Assembly: GCA_011037195.1 (NCBI GenBank)
Contig: JAAEAF010014808.1
Location: 62,001 to 126,000, forward strand
Length of the DNA: 64,000 nucleotides
Direction of reading: 5' to 3'
DNA from: Triatoma infestans
Taxonomy: Eukaryota; Arthropoda; Insecta; Hemiptera; Reduviidae
The notes beneath the pieces were generated by a model. The model was not told where the DNA came from. It ran no database searches and was given only the letters and a program-made list of their open reading frames with translations. Positions 1 to 10,982 of this stretch are shown one piece after another (positions within the stretch are counted from its first letter, which is position 1; every line of letters begins with the position of its first letter). The position numbers and the translations under genes are program-made.

Positions 1-412
1 TACCGATCTAAAATCAATTTATTCCAGTAAAATGTTTCAAAATTTATAAAAGTGATAGGTATTTTATATGTTTAGATAATACAGGAAGTTGAAAACAAAA
101 TCGTTGGAACAGTTTTCAAGGAAATCATGAAAAACTGGAAAATTATTCAGTAAAGTTACAACTTCCGGTTAAATATTTTGTCGGAAATCTTCTTGTCTGA
201 TGCGGAGGTAGTGCTTAAATGGTAATATCAAGTTCATGCCCCTTTTTTCGTTTTGGAGAGATATTCTGTTAAAACACTCACCACACAGACCATTCGCTAG
301 AAAATTTTTTTAGTGGAACCTCAAAACATGTATTTCCGGTGAAAAAGCAATTTCGAAAATCAAGTACGAACGTAATACTTCCTCCTTACTTAGAGTAAGA
401 GAAAGTAAAAAT
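1..412 (+). mobile_element. HINE-like repeat, 3' part, cut by window start
   Basis: The segment ends with the family's 3' signature: a TTTCCGGTGAAAA block, then TACTTCCTCCTTACTTAGAG and GTAAGAGAAAGTAAAAA, a weak hairpin. Similarity to complete copies at 48489-49493 and 30160-31140 covers most of its length. It is non-coding. The 5' part lies outside the window or is lost. Confidence 0.6.
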
Positions 413-897
413 GCTTTTTTTAAATAGGTTTGCGACATTTGTGGCGGTAACTTCCAAATATGTGAGATATTATTGGGGTGCTCTTCACTTTACTACCTGC
501 TTGGGTTGGTACGTTGGTATTTACCCCCCTCCCCGAACCGCCATTTGCTGTGTATTATGTTAGAACAAATGAACAAAATATGAAGTTTTAAGAGATTTTC
601 AGAGATTTTTATCTCATTTCTGCGGATATCTGTCAATTTCCAACGACTGTATGTTTTCTTAAGAACATAATATCGTGTTTTGAGCAAATACATATTTCGA
701 GTATTATTATAGTTATATGAATTTTACTGATAATAAAAGAAAGTACAAAGATTTAAAATAAATTCCTTAAGAATATTTTAATATATATAATATATTATAA
801 TTATTACGTTTAATATATTTATGCTTGGACAACTAAACGATGATTGAAGTGGAAAGTTTAAAATAAATTGGTGATTTTATACTTGTATTAACTGCGA

Positions 898-1670
898 TAA
901 GAGAAAGTTGTGTGTGTGTGTGTTTCACATTCCAGATTTTTATTTTCACTTACGCTAGTAAGTGGGGCAAATTTTCGAAATTGAATTATATCCTGAAATT
1001 TCGGTTTGAGATCCTTCTTTGTGCAAAAAGTTCGGTGGAGCGGTTCGTGAAACTATCGGAGATTGGCTTCGAAGCAAGCATGAGGCGCTCTGGGGGAGGG
1101 GAGCCCAGAGGCTATAAACAGTAAAAGGTTGATGTCAAGCCTGTGTAAAAAGAGGACCAAAGTGTCTTCCCTTAGCCCTTAGATTTCTCTGGTTGCGGGG
1201 CTATTCATAAATAGCTCAGGTTCAGGAAACATCTGTACAAGGTGGGGCTAATAAGCTCGGAAACCTTGTGCATAATGTGTCAGGAGGAGGAGGAGGAAAC
1301 GGCCACCCCAAATTGCTCTGGTACGTTGCGACCCGAGGAGATAATAACGCAAAATGATCTAGTGGTGAAAGCCCTTAAACTCTTTAGGAGGGGAGAGCTC
1401 ACCTACTAGAATTATCGGGTATGGCACAATAAGCCTTTGTTGGCAGCAGTGCCGGGGTATAGCCCGCCCCGTTGTAGAAAATAAATAAATAAATAATTGT
1501 GCAAAAAAATTGTTTTTAGCGAGTGGTGCATTCGCTATAAACATTTCTTTATATATGTGTGTGCGTGAGAACAGTAAATTTCAAAAACAAAAAATAAGCA
1601 TGAAGTTTGGTATTCCGTTTAGGTACTACTAACGCATCTTACAACAAGGTTTCGGACCAAATCTGTTATA
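898..1670 (-). mobile_element. HINE-like repeat, diverged, split by a retrotransposon tail
   Basis: The left edge carries the reverse complement of the family 5' end (AAGAGAAAGTTGTG, then CACATTCCAGA). Positions 945-1018 and 1508-1670 match the family's 3' half, including the GT-rich stretch. The 1030-1496 retrotransposon fragment interrupts it. The order of parts suggests two partial copies joined, so the outline is uncertain. Confidence 0.45.
1030..1496 (+). mobile_element. 5'-truncated non-LTR retrotransposon tail (RNase-H type, zinc knuckle)
   Basis: Broken frames give the C-terminal region that follows RNase H in I/R1-like non-LTR elements: a tract like YKQ-KRLMSSLCKKRTKVS, then HLYKVGLISSETLCIMCQEE with the first pair of a C-x2-C knuckle at about 1240-1280. 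A 3' UTR and a tail of AAAT repeats (about 1478-1496) follow. The 11-bp direct repeat TTGTGCAAAAA at 1019-1029 and 1497-1507 is a good target-site duplication, so both ends are fixed. Stops and frameshifts show it is dead. Clade assignment below RNase-H-bearing non-LTR elements is inference. Confidence 0.7.
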
Positions 1671-2364
1671 GTGGATTAGGGAAAGAGAGAGAATGAAGGA
1701 TGAGAATTAGAGCGAATGAATTTAGGAATGATGAAGCAGAAATAAATTAGTAGATGCTGAATACTGTATAATAAATAGAAACACAAACTGCAAGAACTTA
1801 ACGCTGTTATATGGATGTTAGAGAATAAGGTGGAGAGAGTAATTATGGATGCGAGAGAATAATTAAGAGAAAGAGAGACAGACTGGCTGAGTAGAATGAT
1901 GAAAGTGAAAGTAGAATGATGTCTTCTGACTGGTGTCGATGACTGTTCACCTCTAGGACAAGCTTGGCTGTATATATATGTGAATTCTCCGTCCCTATTT
2001 TGGCATAGATAAGTGACTACTTCGGTTCCTCACGAATCTTAATGACTCGGATCCCATTGCATCACTCAACTTAAAGTGCTACTTTCTCTGAATGATATTT
2101 TTCCGATTTTTACAAATTTTTCTCAAAAACGGCACTAACAATTTTCTTTAAACTTAGTATACTATCTACATACATAAATAACTATCACTTCCATTTCCCC
2201 GGGAAAATTGATTTGTTTTTTTTTTTGGAGGTTTCTATGGGAACACAGCTTTCCTCTAAAGTGTTATTTCAATTCAATATATATGGTGTCTACCATTTAT
2301 ATAATATTAATGCATTGGTAGAATTCCAAATATGAAAGATCTGTTAATAGGAAATGTTAACTAG
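1671..2364. other. AT-rich interval, nothing recognised
   Basis: Low-complexity purine-rich stretch (GAGA-rich, about 1680-1920) followed by AT-rich DNA with weak similarity to the HINE-like family near 2100-2340. No coding signal. Confidence 0.5.
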
Positions 2365-2530
2365 GGTTAAATGTTGTTCTCTGCGTCCGAGATCGTTCTC
2401 ATGTGCTCCCTGGATATTCAACTAAACGAACGATATCAATCGCCACGCAACCTTGTTCTTTTATGCTCGGCCCCACGACGCTGAATGGCTGATAGCCGGA
2501 GTAGGAAAAACAAAAATTAAAAATCCATGG
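2365..2530 (-). repeat. Short repeat shared with 51288-51409
   Basis: Read on the minus strand, this contains GTTGAATATCCAGGGAGCAC and ATCTCGGACGC, which recur on the plus strand at 51320-51400. The minus strand stays open from 2590 to about 2399 but matches no protein family I know. At the 51 kb site the repeat interrupts another repeat between two CTTTAAAG copies, so it looks mobile. Its class is unknown. Confidence 0.5.
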
Positions 2531-2698
2531 TTCTGGGTATTCAAAGTCAATCTGTCCATTGGGGAATTGAAATCCGCGGGTTTCATTCACTTGGTACCTA
2601 AATGCACTGTACGGTTATCCTTTAATGGTGCTGAAATTCTATTTATTAATGGAACGTTACTATTTTGTTACTCCTTCATTCAATTCATCTATGCTTAT

Positions 2699-3703
2699 TT
2701 CTTTCTCTTACTCCTAGTCAATCGTGTCAAATTTTCGATATCGAGTTTTCACCGGAAATACCCGTTTTGAGGTCCCATGAGTCCAAAAAAGTGGTTTTTA
2801 GCAAATGGTCTGTGTGTGTGTATGTGTGATCTGTGTGTTTGCGTGTGTCTTTGTATATGTAAACAGCATAGCTCAAAAACGGAAAACCGTAGAAAGTTGA
2901 TACTTGATATTCCGTTTAGGTATCACCATGGGATCAGACAGTACGTTATCTGTCAAAATTCTTCAACCGGAAGTACCACTTTACTAGTTGGTCTTTTTAC
3001 CTTTTTGAGATTTTCTCAAAAATGGCTCCGACGATTTTCTTTAAAATTAGAATATCAATTACATATACAAAAAGCTACAACTTTTATTAGAAATATTTCT
3101 CTGGAAAAATTCATTTAAGGGCACTTCCGGGGGAAGGGTTGGGTTAGGTTTACATCTAAAGTGCTATTTCAGTTTATTAGACAATTCTGCCTTCTTAATA
3201 ATGTTAATTAGAATTAAATATGTTGTTGAAATTCCGAGTTTGAAAAAATCGGATAAGCGGAAGTGCGCTTATTTTAACACTTTACTAAATTTTTTTTCTT
3301 CACTTTTTCGCGATTTTCTCAAAAATGGCTCCGACGATTTTCTTGAAACTTCGTATATAAGCTAAACATGCAACGATCTACATCTTCTATTTAAAAAATT
3401 TCACTGGGAAAGTTCATTTAAGGGCACTTTTAAGGGAGTGTTTGGGGGTTACAGCTGCCTCTAAATTGCTATCATAGTTGATTATACAGTTCTATCATCC
3501 AAACAAAATTAATTAGAAATAAATAGATGTCCAAAATTCTGAGTTTTAAGAAAATTAGTAAACCGGAAGTGCGCTTTTACCGAACATTTTTTTTTTCCAA
3601 ATTTTCGACGAATTCATTAAATTTGGTACACAAACTATAACATTGTCAATTATAATTTTGAGAACAGGAATAAGAGAAAGTTGTATGAGTGTTTCACACC
3701 AGA
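2699..3703 (-). mobile_element. HINE-like non-autonomous element, near full length (1005 bp)
   Basis: On the minus strand it runs from TCTGGTGTGAAACACTCATA to the CTTTCTCTTACTCCTAG end. It shares with the 48489 copy the order: 5' hairpin (GTGTGA / TCACAC), three internal diverged ~0.34 kb units each with an ACTTCCGGT-like block and a CGATTTTCTT-like block, a TG-rich microsatellite (about 2810-2860), the CCGGAAATACCCGTTTTGAG block and the terminal GTAAGAG. It has no coding capacity. The 3' hairpin is half lost here (CTAGTCAATC replaces CTAGTAAGAG). Hairpin ends plus subterminal inverted repeats and a microsatellite suggest a Helentron-associated (DINE-like) element; the class is inference. Confidence 0.6.
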
Positions 3704-4506
3704 TTTTTTTTTTTATTGTGAAGAGTGCACGAATACCTGCATCATTACTGTGAATTCGTTCTTTACTGATAAAATTTCTGTTGTTTTAACTTTCTTTTTA
3801 AAATAGAAAACTATTAAGAAATCCGACTATACCATAAAGGAATCATTTCCTTCCATTTCAATTAATAATAATAATAATAATAATAGGTAATTCAAATATT
3901 TTTTCCCTTGATACTAATGCAGTGATTTATTTATTTATTTTATTTAAATCCTGATTTACCCACTAAGTGCATGAAAAAATAAAAGTTAAAAAAAAAGAAG
4001 AAAAAACACATTGTATAAAAAGAGATACTTGGTGAAGTACACTTTGCTGTTTTTAGATAGTAGGTACAACCTTAGGTGTTTACTTAGCTTCTTACCCTCT
4101 ATTTATTTTACCACTATAGTGTGGATGCTGGCTGGAATTTACAACAGTCATCCTATTGCCTTGTCGTCCAGTTTTGTAGTCTTTTCATGTTACTAACATG
4201 CTATATAAGTTTGAACATTCGGTGACCATATGATAAACAGAGAGACCCGTATACTCAACATACTTCTGTACACTCTCTTACCATTAATTTCCTGACACTT
4301 GAACAACTATTTCACTTTGGCTACCTGCTACATTACATTACAACACTCAGTCAATTCTCTTGAACATTTCTACAAAAAAAATATCCACCACTAAACTAAA
4401 TTTTAAAATAAATTACATGTTTCTTATTTATTTTATTATTATATTATGAATAATAGATAGAATTAGATATTATTATTATTATAATTCGAGTGATTTTTTT
4501 TTATTG
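3704..4506. other. AT-rich interval, nothing recognised
   Basis: Contains a short ATA/AAT run (about 3865-3890) and homopolymers. One short open frame (4011-4196) has no family resemblance. No gene, tRNA or repeat boundary seen. Confidence 0.5.
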
Positions 4507-5006
4507 AGTAATTGTTCGCATATTTAGTAAAATCCAAAATAAAAGAGTGAGAAACTTTTTAGGAAAAAAGCTTCCTTACACATTCTGCAAGTTTTAACCA
4601 AAGTAAAAAAACACTGTCAGACATAATACTGAGCAAGGTGATAATCACTAATAAAACACGATGTAGAGGAAGTCTCTAATAACAACAGACAAAACACTTT
4701 ACAACCTTTTATGATCGAGAAGTAGCATATGTAGGAGCGATCTCTTTTACAACTGTTTGTCACAAGAAGAAGTTAAGGACACCAAAGAGAATAAATTCTA
4801 AGTTCGTAAAGAAAAAAAAAAATGTAGGAACACGCTGGCTGAAGAAGCCTTCATATTCTAAAACAAATGTTTGTAAAAAACATATCCACACTACTAAATA
4901 GCAGTATAATTATCGTTATCAGTTTTGCTGTTAATAATGATTTGTAAATTAATAGATTTGGCTTAAAATTTTTCCATGTTTTATAGTCTATGGATTATTG
5001 GAATAA

Positions 5007-5045
<39 letters not shown>

Positions 5046-5049
5046 ACCT

Positions 5050-5601
5050 GCCCAACTGATTGGGCGGAAAGAAGGCATGGCGAGGTAAATTACTACCTTA
5101 CCCAGTTCCTTACGGGACATGGGTATTTTACCTCGTATCTTTATAGGATGGGGAAGGTGGGTGATCCGTCATGTCTTTTCGGGGATTCAGCTCTCGATGA
5201 CGCCCACCACACTTTCTTCGAATGCGAAAGATGGGCCGTTGAGAGAAACGGTCTGGAACAGGAATTAGGCCGTTTGACACCCGAGTCCATCGTGGAGTCC
5301 ATGCTGTCCTGCAGGGACTATTGGGTGAAGGTAGCGTCTTTCGTCGAGATGGTCCTGCGGCGGAAGAAACAGGAGCTAGACCAACGCCTACAACTATTGG
5401 CATAAAGTAGTATCGAGGGAGAAGGAGCCTGAAAGGGCTTAATACGAGGCACCACCCTGATGCAATGCGATAAGTGGTCCCTGGGTGGGTTTCAATGCCT
5501 GTAAGGACGAGTTTTGGTTTTTTAGTGGGTGAGAGTCCCACACATCTGGGAACATTATCCCCAGATGTGCATAACGCATTTTCCCCCTCCCCCCCAAAAA
5601 A
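5050..5601 (+). mobile_element. 5'-truncated R1-clade non-LTR retrotransposon, 3' end
   Basis: An open frame at 5148-5405 encodes 85 residues ending the ORF2-type protein. A knuckle (C-L-F-G-D-S, then H-H-T-F-F-E-C) is followed by ERWAVERNGLEQELGRLTPE, IVESMLSCRDYW and a charged C-terminus (RRKKQELDQRL). This order is characteristic of R1-clade elements after RT. About 200 bp of GC-richer 3' UTR follows, ending in a C-run and A-run. The 16-bp repeat ATTATTATTATAACCT at 5034-5049 and 5602-5617 is a plausible target-site duplication, though partly microsatellite. The ATG at 5148 is not a native start; RT and endonuclease are missing. It lies only in the left arm of the palindrome, so it arrived after the inverted duplication. 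Confidence 0.8.
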
Positions 5602-5835
5602 ATTATTATTATAACCTATATAGGGTAATATAAGGACTCCCACTCATCGCTATATTTAATTATAAATATTAACTGCAGTTAGAGAAACTCGTTGAAACAA
5701 TTTCAGCCCAAATTTTTAAATTTTTTTACTACTGGTTAGAAGAAGAAATATAAACGGTTTCAATTGAGTTTTCACCTTGAAATGCCCTTTTCGAGGTTCT
5801 CCTGAGTCAAGAAAGTGGATTTTAGAAAATGGTCC

Positions 5836-6010
5836 ACCATTGTTGTGGTTGGTTCCGCAGAACTGGAAAGTATCAGAGATATTTTCCATGATTAGCCTGC
5901 TTCTTTTTGCAGGTCATCGACTGGTTTCCGGCAGCCGCCCATCATCAGCATCTGTTTTTGTCAATACAGTGTGATAACGTAGACTTACACAGAGCAAATT
6001 TCGTTGATAC
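5836..6010 (-). repeat. Family A ribozyme repeat, left palindrome arm
   Basis: About 175 bp matching the 12.1 and 8.0 kb copies, from the GGTTGGTTCCGCAGAACTGG edge to CACAGAGCAAATTT. It carries a degenerate hammerhead core at 5919-5948. It sits at the inner end of the left arm, divergent from the copy at 7970-8150. Confidence 0.75.
5919..5948 (-). ncRNA. Hammerhead-like motif, family A, degenerate
   Basis: On the minus strand: CTGATGA, one extra T, a helix II tract GGGCGGCTGCC, then GGAAACCAGTC. Helix II is damaged and the ACCGGT palindrome has become ACCAGT. Probably inactive. It is the partner of the motif at 8048-8077. Confidence 0.5.
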
Positions 6011-6041
6011 ACTATCTCTGATGGTCTATGTTTGTTTGCGG

Positions 6042-7951
6042 TATGAATGAGTATGAAGTTGAAAAATTAGATTATTTTTCAATAAAACATTTGGGGAATG
6101 CAACAGAAAATGTATACAGAAAAATAGAAATTACCAGATTAGCTAAAGAAATTATGTATTCATTACACAAAAGAAATCCCGTATAAAAATAAAAGGAAAT
6201 TGGTGAATATTTACTGAAGACATATTTCTGGGATCACTCTTTACTGTTCAGTTATTTACAAATACGTCACTATCTTGTCTCTTCCTAGACCTTTACACTA
6301 ACTGTGAACGAAGAAGAGACAAGATGCCTGGTGGAGCGGTTCTTGTTCGATAATAGAGATTGTGCGTGTGTGTGTGTCACTGGAAACAAGAAAAGAAACG
6401 AAAAGAAAAAAATAAAAGGAAGACTAAGTGAAGTGACGGGGAAAGGGCGCGCTGCGAACATCTTAAAAAGGAGATGTCTCGTTTCCTCACACCTCCAATC
6501 TGACAACAGTGTATCATTTAGTGTTTCACTAGGGACGACGACAACACGCCACTAATGCATCTTTTATAAACAAGATGTCCCTATTTTTAAATGACCCAAG
6601 AATATAATTTTTTTTTTTTTTTAACTTAAAAAATTTGGCCTAGAACAATTACACAATTTGCTATTCCTTGTAACTACAATACCATTATAAAGTTGACGAA
6701 TTCTCTTTAAACTTTGAAACTATTCAATATTATAACAATGCTACGAATCTAAATAATAAGACTTTAGTGAGAGAAGGGTAATCATCCAACATTCTGGAAA
6801 ACCTCCAAAATCAATATGTTTGAAAATATGTTTCAAACAGAAATGATAGGTCTCAGTATGTGTAGTTAGTTCACCAGTTTAGTGAAAATCGTTGGTGTGG
6901 ATAATGAAGAAAAGCTGGAGAAAAACAGAAAAGGAAAAGAAACTCAATGAAACCGTACTTTTGATGAAACGATTTTCTATAAACTCCAATTTTTGTCAAC
7001 ACTTTAATGATGTTGAAATGTAATTGATGTGTCGTAGTTGTGGCTTGTGGCGTGAGCGGTTTTGTAAAGGGCTTGTGAGTATATATGTTTAAGAGAGAGA
7101 AGTACTAGAAATAAGTAAAAGATCACACTGTTTTTAAAATAGATATATTCTCTGAGTGAATTTAAGTACTTTTCAAGTACACAATAATATGCTTATAGTA
7201 TAACTCTTATGTTTTAACTTATAACTGGCACTGATGCTAAGAGAGCGAAAGACAAGTGTTCTGATTGAATGTCTATTTCAGACTGTTCTGAAAGAATGCC
7301 TTCTCTTGTTAATATTAATCTTCCCCTGTGAGAAGGGGTGAAAAGACAAAGCTACCAAAGTTCTGTGAACTCTAAAAGACAAAGCTAGCTAGATTCTTTC
7401 TGTAACTGTAGTCTTTTACCTGTGTGTACCATTTTTGCCAGCGAATGTTAGATTTTTCTTGAAATAATATTTTTCGAATAAAATATATGTCTGGCATCCA
7501 CCATATTGCCAGCGAGAGGTTTTTTGCCAGCGAGTGTTATATGTTCTTCATAGTTTTGATATATTTTTATATTTCTGGCATCCATCACAATGTAATTAAC
7601 ATTAAATTGATAATAGAATCGTTTGATAAAGTAAAATGGCACCTTTAAAGGATGGCAATACCTAAAATTATCCCCAAAAACAAACCCTTAAACAAAATTA
7701 TTCCCAGAAAAATATTTTGTAATAAAAGTCATAGAACTACATAATATGCAATGTATGCACAAACTTTAAATCGAATCGTTGAAGTCGTTTTCGAGGAAAA
7801 TTGCAAAAAACTGAAAAATCTCTTCAGTTAGAGGGAAGGATACTTTAGTAAATAATATCCATCAATCGATAATTACTGTCTGTCGGTTTTGACCGATTTG
7901 GACCGATTATCAAGTGTAAAGTTTCTACAAATTTTCCTATTTCGACCACAC
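6042..7951. other. Central spacer of the palindrome
   Basis: No gene recognised. Pieces recur inside the retro-A copy of the right arm: 6310-6345 at about 8942-8976, 6572-6805 at about 8710-8935, and 7396-7600 inverted at about 8988-9188. The last piece contains alternating TGCCAG and CTGGCA blocks roughly 65 bp apart. About 7735-7900 resembles the HINE-like family. Confidence 0.6.
7396..7600 (-). repeat. Repeat with TGCCAG/CTGGCA blocks, inverted copy of 8988-9188
   Basis: Contains TTTTTGCCAGCGAATGTTAG (7433) and TTTTTTGCCAGCGAGTGTTA, each paired with a TCTGGCATCCA block. The reverse complement, including GGTACACACAGGTA and TACAGTTACAGAAAG, is at 8988-9188. Too short to classify; possibly part of a non-autonomous DNA transposon. 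Confidence 0.6.
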
Positions 7952-7969
7952 ACACGCAAACAAACATAG

Positions 7970-8150
7970 ACCAAACATAGAGATAGTATATCAACTAAAT
8001 TTGCTCTGTGCAAGTCTAGGTTATCGCATTGTATTCACGAAAACATCCTGATGATGGGCGGAAGCCCGAAACCAATCGATGACCTGCAAAAAAGAAGCAG
8101 GCTATCACGGAAAATATCTCTGATGGTTTCCAGTTCTGCGGAACCAACCA
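7970..8150 (+). repeat. Family A ribozyme repeat, right palindrome arm
   Basis: Runs from TCAACTAAATTTGCTCTGTG through the hammerhead core at 8048-8077 to GCGGAACCAACCACAACC. It mirrors 5836-6010. The outer flank on both sides is the same HINE-like segment, so the repeat predates the inverted duplication. Confidence 0.75.
8048..8077 (+). ncRNA. Hammerhead-like ribozyme motif, family A
   Basis: CTGATGA (8048-8054), one extra T, helix II GGGC-GGAA-GCCC (8056-8067), GAA (8068-8070), A15.1 at 8071 and a candidate cleavage base C at 8077. Helix I forms as CATC (8044-8047) with GATG (8078-8081). The loopless helix III palindrome has mutated to ACCAAT, which weakens it. The core matches the natural hammerhead consensus CUGANGA...GAAA. 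Activity is unproven. Confidence 0.65.
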
Positions 8151-8266
8151 CAACCAAGGTGGACCATTTTCTAAAAAATCCACTTTCTCGACGCAGGAGA
8201 ACCTCGAAAAGTTTATTTCCGGTGAAAATTCAATTTCGATAAATGAACACGTAATTCTTCTTCTAG

Positions 8267-9418
8267 GTTACTGGGAAAAAGAGGACAGAGTCATTTGCCG
8301 TTTCAAATTGCCGCCAGGCCTTAGCCAAGCTGGAACAGCCAGGAAAGCAAGTCGCTTTTCAATGGATCTCTTCTCTCATTGTGGATTAGTTGGCAACGAG
8401 GAAGCTGACAGACTTGCCAAAAATGCATCAGGAACCCTTCAACCTGAATACTCCCTACCTTATGCCTTCGCATAAGGAGAATAATTCGCTAAGCAGTGGC
8501 GGAGGAAACACAGAACTGTCATCGTCAGCAGCGGCAGGGAAGCAGTGGGAACACTTGGAAGTGAAATCAAAGCGCATTCCGACTAATCTGAAAAGGAGGA
8601 ATGCTGTAGCTTGTTTTGGGTTAACTACTTGCACATGACTACCTACCAAGGCATCTGTTCAAAATCGGGATAGCCGTGTCTGCAACATGTCCTCTTTGCC
8701 AAATAACCAAGATGTCCCTATTTTTAAATGACCCAAGAATATAATTTTTTTTTTTTTTAACTTAAAAAATTTGGCCTAGAACAATTACACAATTTGCTAT
8801 TCCTTGTAACTACAATACCATTATAAAGTTGACGAATTCTCTTTAAACTTTGAAACTATTCAATATTATAACAATGCTACGAATCTAAATAATAAGACTT
8901 TTGTGAGAGAAGGGTAATCATCCAACATTCTGGAAAACATTCTGGAAGAAGAGATAAGATGACTGGTGGAGCGGTTCCCGGAACATTACATTGTGATGGA
9001 TGCCAGAAATATAAAAATACATCAAAACTATGAAGAAAATATAACACTCGCTGGCAAAAAGCCTCTCGCTGACAATATGGTGGATGCCAGACATATATTT
9101 TATTCAAAAAATATTATTTCAAGGAAAATCTAACATTCGCTGGCAAAAAGGGTACACACAGGTAGAGAAGGCTACAGTTACAGAAAGGACCTGGTTAGCT
9201 CCTGACATGTTTCAAATTGCCGCAAACATGCTATCCTACGATGCTTTTGTGTGCTATCCTGCGATCACCTCGACACATGTCCCGGAATTGTGGACATAAG
9301 AAATTCTTTAAGCACGAACATGGACAAGTGGACAACCATGTCCCAAACTTTACTGGGCAGCGCGATACCGAATGGCACACTCCGCCACCGTTCACAGGCG
9401 TAGTAAAAAAGTATATAT
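8267..9418 (+). mobile_element. Retro-A copy 1: 5'-truncated non-LTR element (RNase H end, zinc knuckle), interrupted
   Basis: It begins inside RNase H. Visible parts are SHCGLVGNEEADRLAKNASG (about 8380-8434, the final His/Asp region), then after a frameshift KRIPTNLKRRNAVACFGLTT, the start of the C-x2-C knuckle (CPLC near 8692), and after the interruption IRNSLSTNMDKWTTMS (about 9298-9345) and the element end with a short A-rich tail. The homologous copy at 59518-60266 lacks the 8710-9255 insert. A 12-bp direct repeat TTCTTCTTC(T/A)AG at 8255-8266 and 9419-9430 marks the target site. It lies only in the right palindrome arm. Several frames are broken, so it is dead. Confidence 0.8.
8710..9255 (+). 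repeat. Composite insertion inside retro-A
   Basis: Breaks the retro-A coding region between TTTGCCAAAT and CACATGTCCCGG, which are close together in the 59.6 kb copy. It is built from three pieces also present in the spacer 6042-7951, in a different order and orientation. A T-run lies at about 8745-8758. No coding signal or clear terminal repeat. Confidence 0.6.
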
Positions 9419-10103
9419 TTCTTCTTCAAGCCAGCAGTAAAAGATGAAGATGTAAAAGAAATTTAAAAATCTTGGCTGAAATTGTTTCAACGAGTTTCTC
9501 TAACTGTAGTTAATAGTTATAATTAAATATAGCGATGAGTGGGAGTCCTTATAATAATAATAATTTATTGCAATAACCCATAGAAAATAAAATATGGAAA
9601 AATTTTAAGCCAGATCTATTAATTTACAAATCAACATCATACAATCAAATCAAATTTACACGGTAATCAATCAACAGCAAAATTAATAACGGTAATTATA
9701 CTGGTATTTAGTAGTGTGGATATGTTTTTTTTATAATTAAAATATTTGTTCTAGAATATAAAGGCTCTTCAGCCAGCGTATTCCTACATTTTTTTTTTTA
9801 CGAACTTAGAATTTATTCTCTTTGATGTCCTTAACTTCTTCTTGTGACAAACAGTTGTAAAAGATCGCTCCTACATATTCTACTCCTCGACCATAAAAGG
9901 CTGTAAAGTGTTTTGTCTGTTGTTATTAGACTTCCTCTACATCGTGTTTTATTGGTGATTATCACCTTGCTCAGTGTTATGTCTGACAGGTTACATTTTT
10001 TTACTTCGGTTAAAACTTGCAAAATGTGTAAGGAAGTTTTTTTTCCTAAAATGTTTCTCACTCATTTATTTTGGATTTTACTAATTATGCGAACAATTTT
10101 TTG

Positions 10104-10980
10104 CCAAGAATTTTAAAAATTTCTGGTGATTCGGAACTATTCCCCCCCTGAACCGTGTATAAGTGGAATTTGAATAGCCCACATAGCAGGGTCGTTAATT
10201 TCTAAAATATTTAATAAATTCTTCTACAAAGTACAAGTGATGTTTAGAGTTTCTTTTGCAGTTTTTTTTTTATGTTTTATGTTTTTTACCTTCAAGTTTT
10301 CAGAATCTCGTCAATTAAAATGTCTAAAAAAAAAAAAAAAAAGAAAGTATTTTTAACTTTTTCAATTGTTACGAACATTATTGAATTGAAATGAGATACT
10401 ATTTGATCCGCTTCCTTTGTTGGTAAACTCTTTTATTAACTGTTATTTTTAAGTTTACTTTTAGTTTATTTCTGTCCATTCATTCGATTAATTGTACCAA
10501 ATAATTGTGAAAAATAACAGAGTTACGTCTTCTACATAAAGAAAATTAATGTCTCCGAAAGTTTTGAATAATTGGGAAGTTCATTGATGTATACTAAAAA
10601 ATAGATGGCAGATTGTCTTCAATGAGTGTATATTGTACAATACAAGACAGCGTCAATATCAAACCTCAACCCCACTTGTGAAATCTAACGTCACAAATTC
10701 CTCAGAGCTTTTAAAAAATCAATTTTTCCGAGAAATACTCCAAATCAAAGTGGTAGCCATTTTCGAGAAAATTCCAAAAATATCCAGAAATCCTGTAAAT
10801 TTGCACTTTTTTTTTAACCGATTTTCTCTAGTAATGCTTTTATTGAGGTTTCTAGAAACTATACACTTTTATTGAAGTAATACTTAAGGGGAAAACTAAA
10901 TGCTACTGTTCTTATAAAATCTGTAAAAAAATCCATTTTTCGGGGCAAATGTTTCAAATAAAAGTGATAGGTATGGCCAC
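10104..10980. other. AT-rich interval with HINE-like fragments
   Basis: No gene recognised. About 10670-10975 resembles diverged HINE-like internal units (CAATTTTTCCGAGAAATACT; AAATGTTTCAAATAAAAGTG). An open frame at 10633-10875 matches nothing. Confidence 0.4.
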
Positions 10981-10982
10981 TC

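Larger units (their letters stand above)
4507..10103. repeat. 5.6 kb imperfect palindrome with ~1 kb arms
   Basis: The left arm (4507-6041) reads as the reverse complement of the right arm (7952-10103). Landmarks: GCAAGGTGATAATCAC at 4633 against its complement near 9955; CACTCATCGCTATATTTAAT at about 5640 against 9530; the CGAGGTTCTCCTG block at 5792 against 8190; and a ribozyme-like repeat at the inner end of each arm. The left arm contains a 552-bp R1-type insertion, the right arm a 1.15 kb retro-A insertion. Removing both leaves arms of about 970 and 990 bp around a 1.9 kb spacer. Identity looks high but diverged, so this is an old inverted duplication rather than an assembly mirror. Confidence 0.8.

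Noticed and set aside
5128..5643. 171-codon minus-strand open frame
   Set aside because: It is the antisense shadow of the R1-clade tail, whose plus-strand frame has the conserved knuckle and C-terminus.
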